Source: Clostridium tertium
GTDB lineage: Bacteria; Bacillota; Clostridia; Clostridiales; Clostridiaceae
Direction of reading: 5' to 3'
DNA length: 64,000 nt
NCBI RefSeq assembly: GCF_017873245.1
Contig: NZ_JAGGJY010000006.1
Coordinates: 62,001-126,000, forward strand
Each line of letters opens with the position of its first letter. Position 1 is the first letter of the stretch. Below, in pieces: positions 39,774 to 46,663 of this stretch. The notes under the pieces were generated by a model. That model was not told the DNA's origin. It saw only the letters and a program-made list of their open reading frames with translations, and did not search any database. The position numbers and the translations under genes were made by a program.

Positions 39774-40649
39774 ATGAATAAGGAAATAATTTATGCGCAT
39801 GAGCACATTACTATAGATTTATCTGGTGTAAAAAAAGATGCAGATTGTTTTTTAAATAATAAGAAGCAAACTATTGAAGAATTTAAGGAGTTAAAAGCTA
39901 AAGGTGTTTCTACTATTATAGATGTTACAAATAGAGGAATGGGTAGAAGTACTGAATATGTAGCTGAAGTTATTAATGAAACTGGTTTAAATATTCTTCA
40001 ATCAACTGGATATTATAAAGAACCATTTCTTCCAGAAGAGGTTTATAAAATAAATGAGAAGAAGATGGCAAATATTTTAGTAGATGAAATAATAAATGGT
40101 ATAGATGAAACATCAGTAAAGGCTTCTGTAATAGGAGAAATAGGAACTAGTTTAAATAAAATAGAAGAAATGGAAAAGAAGGTTTTTGAAGCTTCATGTA
40201 TGGCACATATTGAAACTGGAATTCCAATAATAACACATACAACACTTGGGAAATTAGGACTTGAACAAATTGAGATATTTAAAAACTTCAATGTAGATTT
40301 ATCTAAGGTTACATTAAGTCATATAGATTTAAGTGGAGACTTAGAATATATGTTTAGATTATTAGATACTGGCGTAAATATAGCATTTGATACAATTGGG
40401 AAAAATAATTATCAGCCAGATGAAAAAAGAGCAGAATGGTTAAAGGCTCTTTGTGAAAGAGGATATAGCAATCAAATAGTTATGTCTATGGATATTACGA
40501 GAAAATCTCACTTTAGAGAAAATGGTGGACTTGGTTATAGTTATTTAATAGATAGCTTCCTGCCAAGATTATATGAAAATGAAATTTCTAGCAAGCATAT
40601 AGAAAATATGTTAGTTAATAATATAAAAAATATTTATAACCTTAAGTAG
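39774..40649 (+). CDS. php: Phosphotriesterase-homology protein Php (YhfV)
   Basis: 291 residues, amidohydrolase superfamily, the size of E. coli Php. Predicted binuclear metal site: His9 and His11 ('YAHEHITID'), bridging Glu122 ('VIGEIGTS', in place of the carbamylated Lys of true phosphotriesterases), His155 ('IITHTT'), His183 ('LSHIDLSGD') and Asp240 ('MSMDITRKS'). All six ligands are present, so it should be an active hydrolase, for example a lactonase, phosphodiesterase or amide hydrolase. AAGGTGG precedes ATG. It sits directly upstream of yhfS with 11 bases between. Confidence 0.9.
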   Translation: MNKEIIYAHEHITIDLSGVKKDADCFLNNKKQTIEEFKELKAKGVSTIIDVTNRGMGRSTEYVAEVINETGLNILQSTGYYKEPFLPEEVYKINEKKMANILVDEIINGIDETSVKASVIGEIGTSLNKIEEMEKKVFEASCMAHIETGIPIITHTTLGKLGLEQIEIFKNFNVDLSKVTLSHIDLSGDLEYMFRLLDTGVNIAFDTIGKNNYQPDEKRAEWLKALCERGYSNQIVMSMDITRKSHFRENGGLGYSYLIDSFLPRLYENEISSKHIENMLVNNIKNIYNLK

Positions 40650-40660
40650 GAGGAAGATGT

Positions 40661-41770
40661 ATGAGAACATACCCATTACACTCAATAAGTTTAGATGAAG
40701 CAAAAAAACTACAATTTAAAATAATAGATACAATAACAAAGCATTTTGATGGAAGAGAAGTTCTATCTCTAGGTGACTTAGGTGTTGTTAAAGGATTGAA
40801 TAAACCTACTTATACTAAGAAAGTAGAAAATGTTTTTGCAGAAGTTTTTGATGCAGAAGCTGCAATATTAGTAAGAGGTGCAGGAACAGGTGCTATAAGA
40901 TGGGGATTGATTAGCTTTATGGAAAGTGGAGATACAATATTAGTTCATGATGCTCCAATATATCCAACTTCAAAAGTTACTATTGAAACTATGGGACTTA
41001 AGATTATAAAAGCTAATTTTAATAATTTAAATGATGTAAAAGATGTAGTATTAAAAAATCCACATATAAAAGGGGCATTAGTACAAAATACAAGACAAAA
41101 AATTGATGATTCTTATGATTTAGAAGAAGTTATAAAAGCAATAAAAGAAGCAAATTCTAATATAAAAATAATTACTGATGATAATTATGCAGCTTTAAAA
41201 GTAAAGAAAATAGGAAACCAATGTGGAGCTGATCTTGGAAGTTTTTCTTGCTTTAAGATATTAGGTCCAGAAGGTGTTGGAGTATTAATAGGAAATAAGG
41301 AACTTGTAGATAAAGTTTATTCACTAAATTACTCAGGAGGAAGCCAAGTTCAAGGTCATGAGGCTATGGAAGCATTAAGAGGTCTTGTATATGCTCCAGT
41401 TTCATTAGCAATTCAATCAGAGGTTAATGAAGAACTTGTAAATAGACTAAGAAGTGGTGAAGTTGAAGGAGTAAAAGATGCATTCCTTGCAAATGCTCAA
41501 TCTAAGGTTTTATTAGTTGAATTAGATGAAAATATAGCAGAAGATGTTTTAGAGCTAACCACAAAATATGGAGCTGCATCACATCCAGTAGGATCAGAAT
41601 CAAAATATGAATTTGTTCCAATGATGTATAGAGTTTCAGGAACATTTAGAGCTGCTGATCCAACCCTAGAAAAAAGAATGATAAGAGTAAATCCAATGAG
41701 AAGTGGTGCAGATACAATAATTAGAATTTTAAAAAGTGCAATTGAGGATGTTAAAAAAGAAATTAAGTAA
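40661..41770 (+). CDS. yhfS: YhfS PLP-dependent aminotransferase-like enzyme
   Basis: 369 residues, fold-type I PLP enzyme: 'VRGAGTGAIRWGLISFMESGDTILVHDAPIYPTSK' (cofactor phosphate loop), 'KIITDDNYAALKVKKIG' (Asp that binds the pyridine nitrogen) and Lys199 in 'GSFSCFKILGPEGVGVLIG' as the Schiff-base lysine. It matches E. coli YhfS in length and pattern and resembles cystathionine-synthase/beta-lyase-like enzymes. AGGAGGA precedes ATG. It belongs with the second PLP protein YhfX directly downstream. Confidence 0.88.
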   Translation: MRTYPLHSISLDEAKKLQFKIIDTITKHFDGREVLSLGDLGVVKGLNKPTYTKKVENVFAEVFDAEAAILVRGAGTGAIRWGLISFMESGDTILVHDAPIYPTSKVTIETMGLKIIKANFNNLNDVKDVVLKNPHIKGALVQNTRQKIDDSYDLEEVIKAIKEANSNIKIITDDNYAALKVKKIGNQCGADLGSFSCFKILGPEGVGVLIGNKELVDKVYSLNYSGGSQVQGHEAMEALRGLVYAPVSLAIQSEVNEELVNRLRSGEVEGVKDAFLANAQSKVLLVELDENIAEDVLELTTKYGAASHPVGSESKYEFVPMMYRVSGTFRAADPTLEKRMIRVNPMRSGADTIIRILKSAIEDVKKEIK

Positions 41771-41782
41771 GGGGGAGTAAAG

Positions 41783-42946
41783 ATGTTTCTTGAAAAGACC
41801 ATAGAAAGAAATAGGGAGTTAGTTCAAGCTGCATTTAAGCTCCATAAAGAAGGAGTAATAATACCAGATACTTATGTTATTGATTTAGATACTTTAATAG
41901 AAAATGCAAAAAAGCTTAAAGATGAAGCAGATAAGTATGGTATAAAGCTTTATTTTATGACAAAACAAATAGGTAGAAATCCTCTTATTTGCAAAGAATT
42001 TATGAAGCTTGGATATGACGGAGCAGTAGTAGTAGACTTCAAAGAAGCTGAAGTTATGATAGATAATGGAATAAAGATAGGTCATGTTGGACATTTAGTT
42101 CAAATTCCTAAAGCTTTAATTGAAAAAGTCGTTAAATCTAGACCGGATTATATTACAGTTTATTCAATTGAAAAAGCAAAGGAAATTAATGAAGTTTGTG
42201 AGAGGCTTAATATAAAACAAAATATAATGCTTAGAGTCTTAGGAGAAAATGATAATTTATATTCAGGACAATATGGTGGATTTAAATTAAATGAACTTAA
42301 GAGTATTGGATCAGAATTAGTTAAGCTTAAAAATTTGAACTTGGCAGGTGTAACTTCATTTCCATGTTTCTTGTTTGATGAAGAAAGTAATGAAATTAAA
42401 AGAACAAATAATATAGATACAATTAAAGAAGCAAAAGAAATATTAGAAAAAGAATTCAATATAAAAATAGAACAATTAAATATGCCATCAGCAACTTGTG
42501 TTAATTCTATAAAGAAAATATATGAAGAAGGTGGAACTCACGGGGAACCAGGACATGGACTAACAGGAAGTACTCCATATCATAAATTTAATGATGGAGA
42601 TGAACTTCCAGCAATGGTTTATGTAAGCGAAGTATCACACAATTTATTAGATAGAGCTTATTGTTATGGTGGAGGTCATTATAGAAGATCTCACATGGAA
42701 AATGCTTTAGTTGGAACAGATGTAGATAATTCAAAAATGATTAAAGTTATTCCACCAACAGATGAAAGTATAGATTATCACTTTGAGCTATCAGAAAACT
42801 GTAATGTATCGGATACAGTAATCATGGCATTTAGAACTCAAATATTCGTTACAAGAAGCAATGTGGCTTTAGTAAAAGGAATAAAGATTGGTAAACCAGA
42901 AATAGTCGGAATTTACGATTCACAAGGAAGAAGAATCAATGGATAA
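41783..42946 (+). CDS. yhfX: YhfX PLP-dependent (alanine racemase-fold) enzyme
   Basis: 387 residues, fold-type III PLP enzyme with an N-terminal barrel. The Schiff-base lysine is probably Lys61 in 'IKLYFMTKQIGRNP'. Later motifs include 'DGAVVVDFKEAEVMIDNGIKIGHVGHLVQIP', 'GTHGEPGHGLTGSTP' and 'YCYGGGHYRRSHMENAL'. The family covers D-amino-acid racemases, aldolases and decarboxylases; E. coli YhfX is the direct counterpart. AGGGGGAG precedes ATG. The stop codon is part of a long hairpin arm that follows. Confidence 0.88.
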   Translation: MFLEKTIERNRELVQAAFKLHKEGVIIPDTYVIDLDTLIENAKKLKDEADKYGIKLYFMTKQIGRNPLICKEFMKLGYDGAVVVDFKEAEVMIDNGIKIGHVGHLVQIPKALIEKVVKSRPDYITVYSIEKAKEINEVCERLNIKQNIMLRVLGENDNLYSGQYGGFKLNELKSIGSELVKLKNLNLAGVTSFPCFLFDEESNEIKRTNNIDTIKEAKEILEKEFNIKIEQLNMPSATCVNSIKKIYEEGGTHGEPGHGLTGSTPYHKFNDGDELPAMVYVSEVSHNLLDRAYCYGGGHYRRSHMENALVGTDVDNSKMIKVIPPTDESIDYHFELSENCNVSDTVIMAFRTQIFVTRSNVALVKGIKIGKPEIVGIYDSQGRRING

Positions 42947-43040
42947 TTGAAAATTAACCTTAATGATATGTATTAACTTTCCGATTTTTATATAATTTCC
43001 AATTTAATACATATCATTAATGAGGCTAATTCTTCAATTA
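42944..43040. repeat. Near-perfect 97-base hairpin after yhfX
   Basis: The core arms TTAATGATATGTATTAA (42960-42976) and TTAATACATATCATTAA (43004-43020) are perfectly complementary. Outer arms AATTAACC/GGCTAATT and TAATTGAA (42944-42951)/TTCAATTA (43033-43040) extend the stem with small bulges. There is no T-run on the 3' side, so it is a mobile-type or mRNA-stability hairpin as much as a terminator. Confidence 0.7.
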
Positions 43041-43053
43041 ATAATTTTAAGTG

Positions 43054-43320
43054 AGAAATATAAGTTGGCGAAGATAAATGAAACATACCTAGTTATATTG
43101 GCCTTTATATTCGCAATTTATAATTATTGATTATAAAACTGAATAAATAATTAGAGGGAAAGAAATGGATGATGAGGATGGGATAATACCACAACCTTGT
43201 GCTGAAGTTTCTTTTAATTATAAGCCAAAAAAGGTAAAAAGTTATTAGCGAAATGGGTGAGGTATTTTTCACTCTTTCACAATTATTATAAATTAGAAAT
43301 ATAAGTTGGCAAAGATAAAT
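43054..43320 (+). repeat. 26-bp direct repeat AGAAATATAAGTTGGC-AAGATAAAT
   Basis: Copies at 43054-43079 and 43295-43320 differ at one base. The first 13 bases recur at 39677-39689, next to the hairpin array before php. A second word, CATAYCTAGTTAT-N4-GCCTTTATATT, follows the first copy at 43084-43111 but in the second copy is displaced to 43565-43592 by an insert. Confidence 0.75.
43165..43248 (+). CDS. Possible 27-residue small protein
   Basis: ATG at 43165 follows TTAGAGGGAAAGAA, a fair ribosome binding site, and opens a 27-codon frame ending TAG. The product is acidic at the start ('MDDEDGII') and basic at the end ('KPKKVKSY') with one Cys. No family is recognised. It sits between two repeat copies, so it may be a gene remnant or chance frame. 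Confidence 0.25.
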   Translation: MDDEDGIIPQPCAEVSFNYKPKKVKSY

Positions 43321-43323
43321 AGA

Positions 43324-43569
43324 ATATGCGGAGTAAGCATATAGCGAGCAATTAGAAGTACTTGGTGAAGGAAGAACTACTAGGCCTTAGCGTTGTTGGT
43401 TTGTTTGAGCATAGCGAGTTAACCAAAACTCTTGGCATAGTAGTTTTTTCGAAAATTTAATAGGAACATCTACTTCAGATAAGCTTCAGTAGATGGGCTT
43501 TCATACTAAGTTCAGCTAGCTTCACTAAGTATTCAATGCCTGCACAGCTATTTAGCTTATGGAGCATAT
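43324..43569. mobile_element. Roughly 246-bp structured insert with imperfect terminal inverted repeats
   Basis: Ends ATATGCGGAGTAAGC (43324-43338) and GCTTATGGAGCATAT (43555-43569) are imperfectly complementary (11 of 15, outer six perfect). The insert splits a repeat whose unsplit copy lies at 43054-43111. It is less AT-rich than its surroundings, has no long open frame, and contains hairpins at 43375-43445, 43467-43495 and 43503-43532. It could be a MITE-like element or a structured RNA leader for yhfW; the split-site evidence favours insertion. Confidence 0.55.
43375..43449 (+). terminator. Terminator-like long hairpin inside the insert
   Basis: AACTACTA (43375-43382) pairs with TAGTAGTT (43438-43445); an inner helix pairs GTT-TTGGTT (43392-43401, one bulge) with AACCAAAAC (43421-43429). 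It is followed by TTTTTTC, giving the look of an intrinsic terminator about 160 bases before yhfW. Confidence 0.55.
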
Positions 43570-43608
43570 CTAGTTATCGTAGCCTTTATATTAAAAGGAG
43601 GAATTAAT

Positions 43609-44817
43609 ATGGGAAAATTCGTAGTGATTGTCCTTGATGGTTTTGGCATTGGAGAAATGGATGACGTTAAAGAAACAAGACCACAGGATATAAATTCAAA
43701 TACATGTCTTCATATATTAGAAAGAAGAGAAGATGTAACTTTACCTAATCTTGAAAAGTTAGGTCTTATAAATATATTAGGAACAGAAATAAATGGAATG
43801 AAGGAAAATCCTCATGCGACTTTTGGAAAAGGAAAGCTAACTCATTTTGGTGCAGACACTTTCTTTGGTCATCAAGAAATAATGGGAACAAAGCCAAAGA
43901 TGCCATTTAGAGAACCTATAAAAAATAAAATAGAAGCTATATATAATGCAATTAAAGAAGCAGGATATAAAGTTTATTATAAAGAAGGTAAGAAAGAAAA
44001 ATATTTAGTAGTTGAAGATGCGCTTACTGTTGCAGATAATATAGAATGTGATTTAGGGCAAGCATTTAACATTACATCATCTTTAGATTTAATACCATTT
44101 AGTAAGGTATTAGAAATTGGGCGTATAGTTAGATCTATTGCAACAGTTCCTAGAGTTATAACTTTTGGTGGTAAAGGTATTACTTTAGAAGATATACTAA
44201 ATGCAGAAGAAGAAAAAGATGGAGGATATATAGGAATAAATGCACCAAAATCAGGAGTTTATAATAATGGATATGAGTGCATACATCTTGGATATGGAGT
44301 TAATCCTAAGACTCAAGTTTCAACAATACTTTCTGAAGAAAATGTACCAGTTTACTTATTAGGAAAAGTGGCCGATGTAGTTATAAATGAAAAAGGTACA
44401 AGTATTCCTATGGTAGATACAGAAAAGGTATTAAAGAAAACAATAGAAATATCCAAAGAAGTAAAAGAAGGTTTTATATGCTGTAATGTGCAAGAAACAG
44501 ATTTATCAGGACATGCTGAAAATGTTGATAGATATGCAGAAAAGCTTCAAATTGCAGATAATCTTATAGGTGAACTTATTAAGACAGTAAAAGATGATGA
44601 TATATTATTAGTAATGGCAGATCACGGAAATGATCCAACAATAGGGCATAGCAAGCACACAAGAGAGATGGTTCCACTTATGATTTATGGTGAAAATGTC
44701 AAAGAGGGATTTGTAGGAATAAGAGAAACTCTTTCAGATGTGGGAGCAACAGTTGCAGATTATTTTAAAGTAAAGGCGCCTGAAAATGGAGAAAGCTTCT
44801 TAAGTAAACTATTATAA
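43609..44817 (+). CDS. yhfW: YhfW phosphopentomutase-like metalloenzyme
   Basis: 402 residues, alkaline-phosphatase superfamily, closest in plan to phosphopentomutase (DeoB). Metal ligand Asp10 ('VIVLDGFGIGEM'), the phospho-acceptor Thr84 in 'THFGADTFFGHQEIMGTKP', and the C-terminal metal motifs 'VQETDLSGHAENVDRY' and 'LLVMADHGNDPTIGHSKHTREMVPLMIYG'. Enzymes of this type move a phosphate group within a sugar phosphate. AAGGAGG precedes ATG. In this set it is separated from the other yhf genes by a 662-base repeat-rich spacer. Confidence 0.88.
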   Translation: MGKFVVIVLDGFGIGEMDDVKETRPQDINSNTCLHILERREDVTLPNLEKLGLINILGTEINGMKENPHATFGKGKLTHFGADTFFGHQEIMGTKPKMPFREPIKNKIEAIYNAIKEAGYKVYYKEGKKEKYLVVEDALTVADNIECDLGQAFNITSSLDLIPFSKVLEIGRIVRSIATVPRVITFGGKGITLEDILNAEEEKDGGYIGINAPKSGVYNNGYECIHLGYGVNPKTQVSTILSEENVPVYLLGKVADVVINEKGTSIPMVDTEKVLKKTIEISKEVKEGFICCNVQETDLSGHAENVDRYAEKLQIADNLIGELIKTVKDDDILLVMADHGNDPTIGHSKHTREMVPLMIYGENVKEGFVGIRETLSDVGATVADYFKVKAPENGESFLSKLL

Positions 44818-44860
44818 AATATAAATAAGAAATAAAAATTAAACAACTTAATATAATAGG

Positions 44861-44935
44861 GAAATTAAAATAATGAAATTTAATGTTAAAGAAAGTTTAA
44901 TATTTCTTGGTTTGTTTTAATTTCTCTTTTTTATT
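44861..44935 (+). terminator. Terminator after yhfW
   Basis: GAAATTAAAA (44861-44870) pairs with TTTTAATTTC (44915-44924), with a weaker inner pairing (GAAATTTAA with TTTAATATTTC), followed by TCTTTTTTATTT. Confidence 0.6.
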
Positions 44936-44936
44936 T

Positions 44937-45028
44937 AGTGTAAATACAGAGTCAAGTGTAAATATAGAGTCATTAGTAGAAATTATAAATTAACTATAAT
45001 TAAATATTGTTACTATAATTAAATTTTG
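44937..45028 (+). repeat. Two short tandem repeats before the amidase gene
   Basis: AGTGTAAATACAGAGTCA (44937-44954) is followed at once by AGTGTAAATATAGAGTCA (44955-44972), one difference. Then ACTATAATTAAATATTG (44993-45009) and ACTATAATTAAATTTTG (45012-45028) form a second pair. Paired operators or simple duplications are both possible. Confidence 0.6.
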
Positions 45029-45072
45029 ATAATGAAAGAGTTTCTACTATTTATTATAAGGAGGTTAATTCA

Positions 45073-46359
45073 ATGATAGAAAATAAAACAAAGTTACATA
45101 AGACTAAAATTCTAGCAGAACAAAATTTATATAGGTCTGTTATTTCTATAAATAAGAATCTAGAGGAAGAGGTAGAAAATAAAGAAAAGGATTATTTAAC
45201 TTTTGGAGTTAAGAATACTGTGGATATTCCTATAAGTTTGGTGGATAAACTGAGAAAAAATTCTAAATATTTATTTGCGACTATAGATAAGATGTCTCAT
45301 CTTGGCAGAAGTATAGATACAGATTTAATTAATCCACTAACATATAGATGTATGACAGGATCAAGTAGTGGAACAGCTGTTAATATACTTAAAGGTATTA
45401 ATGACTTTGGAATAGGAACAGATGGAGGGGGATCAGTATTAGCTCCAGCAATTAGTACTAACTTATATTCATTTATAGGATCTGGGGTAAGATTAGTCAC
45501 AGGAAAGGAAAGTTTATCCACAGATAGTATATCTTTTACAGGAGGAATTGGAGTAATATCAAAAAGTTTCTTCATATTAAAAGGCGTAGCTGAAGACATA
45601 TTAGAAAAGAAAATAAAATATAGTGAAGATAAAATAAGAGTATTGATACCTAAGAATAATTCAATTATCTTACCTGATGGAATAGATATGAGGTTAGAAA
45701 TAGACAAAGTAATTCAGTGTATAAATGAAAATAAGCGTGTATATGAAAATAATGATGTAAAAAATAATAATCAAGATAATGCTATTAAGGATAGTATATT
45801 TAAGGTAAATGGAGTTGAGGACAAGTTGCTTGATGAGAAAATAAGAAGCAATAAGGGGCATAAGATATTTGATGAGGAAATAACAAGTGATGAGTATAAG
45901 CTTTATGAGGATAAAATAAGTAGTAATGAAATTAAGCCAAAATTTGAATTTATAGAATACTCTTTTGATAATATATATGAAAGAAATATTTCTATAAAAG
46001 AAATAAAGAATATATTTGATAATGATATTGCAGATATTATTTTAACTTATGAAGGGCCTATAGATGTCTATGGGTATGATGAAACTATTCAAAGAAGTTT
46101 TAAGGGAAAAGCTGAAAAAGAAATTACATCAAATGGAGGAAAAGGAATAGTTAAAGCAATAAATATGTGTAAATGTACAGGAATTACAATTCCAGGAGAA
46201 AAGCTTGCTAGTGGATTTGTAATTTGTGCAAAAGAAGGTATGCAAGGTTTAATTAATGCTTTTACTTTTGGGAAAGTTATTGAAGAAAGTGTAGAAAAGA
46301 ATGAAATTTTTAATAGATATTTTATTGATAGAGAGAAGTTTGTGGAACCAATAGGCTAA
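45073..46359 (+). CDS. Amidase-signature family protein with a charged insertion
   Basis: 428 residues. The Ser-cisSer-Lys triad of amidases can be placed: Lys47 in 'LTFGVKNTVDIP', the serine cluster 97-99 in 'RCMTGSSSGTAVNIL', and nucleophile Ser121 in 'GIGTDGGGSVLAPA'. After 'GGIGVISKSFFILKGVAEDI' a low-complexity stretch rich in Asn, Lys, Glu and Asp (about residues 220-298) interrupts the fold. The C-terminus 'GITIPGEKLASGFVICAKEGMQGLINAFTFGKVIEE' is also amidase-like. AAGGAGG precedes ATG. It is transcribed after yhfW and could release an amide or amino group from the pathway compound; not GatA, as it is too divergent and no gatB/gatC is near. Confidence 0.78.
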   Translation: MIENKTKLHKTKILAEQNLYRSVISINKNLEEEVENKEKDYLTFGVKNTVDIPISLVDKLRKNSKYLFATIDKMSHLGRSIDTDLINPLTYRCMTGSSSGTAVNILKGINDFGIGTDGGGSVLAPAISTNLYSFIGSGVRLVTGKESLSTDSISFTGGIGVISKSFFILKGVAEDILEKKIKYSEDKIRVLIPKNNSIILPDGIDMRLEIDKVIQCINENKRVYENNDVKNNNQDNAIKDSIFKVNGVEDKLLDEKIRSNKGHKIFDEEITSDEYKLYEDKISSNEIKPKFEFIEYSFDNIYERNISIKEIKNIFDNDIADIILTYEGPIDVYGYDETIQRSFKGKAEKEITSNGGKGIVKAINMCKCTGITIPGEKLASGFVICAKEGMQGLINAFTFGKVIEESVEKNEIFNRYFIDREKFVEPIG

Positions 46360-46383
46360 GCTAATAGAATGATTGAAAAAGTT

Positions 46384-46418
46384 AGCCCCAGGGGAATTAT
46401 CCCTGGGGCTTATAATGT
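46384..46418 (+). terminator. Terminator after the amidase gene
   Basis: AGCCCCAGGG (46384-46393) and CCCTGGGGCT (46401-46410) form a perfect 10-bp stem with a 7-base loop. Member of the recurring hairpin family; it closes the yhf/amidase region. Confidence 0.83.
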
Positions 46419-46429
46419 TTGGGATAAGT

Positions 46430-46655
46430 AATAAGATATAGAGTTAAGAAATAGTTAAGATAAAATTAAGATTAGATTAAGAAAAAAAGAGAAAAGATGT
46501 TGTCTAGTAAAGCTAAATAAGACTAGTCCGGCAGTTTAATGTAATATATTAGTACAATATAGTTAACTAATATAATATAATACTAAAATGGTATGGTAAT
46601 ACATACTATATGATTTTAAGAAAAAAGCAAAAGAAAATATTAAATTAAAATAAAG
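46430..46655. other. AT-rich spacer with likely promoter for the MBOAT gene
   Basis: Overlapping TATAAT words at 46571-46576 and 46576-46581 make a likely -10 region, though the -35 is unclear. An inverted repeat TATATTAGT (46545-46553)/ACTAATATA (46566-46574) overlaps it and may be an operator. The upstream part repeats GTTAAGA-like words. No gene is seen. Confidence 0.4.
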
Positions 46656-46663
46656 GAGAAAAT

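Noticed and set aside
43375..43445. tRNA-like structure
   Set aside because: It folds as one long hairpin, with no cloverleaf or TTC/CCA features.
43321..43600. T-box or other known riboswitch before yhfW
   Set aside because: No T-box consensus or other recognisable riboswitch core was found; the split direct repeat points to an insertion instead.
45073..46359. GatA (tRNA amidotransferase subunit)
   Set aside because: Triad motifs are divergent, the domain is interrupted, and gatB/gatC are absent.
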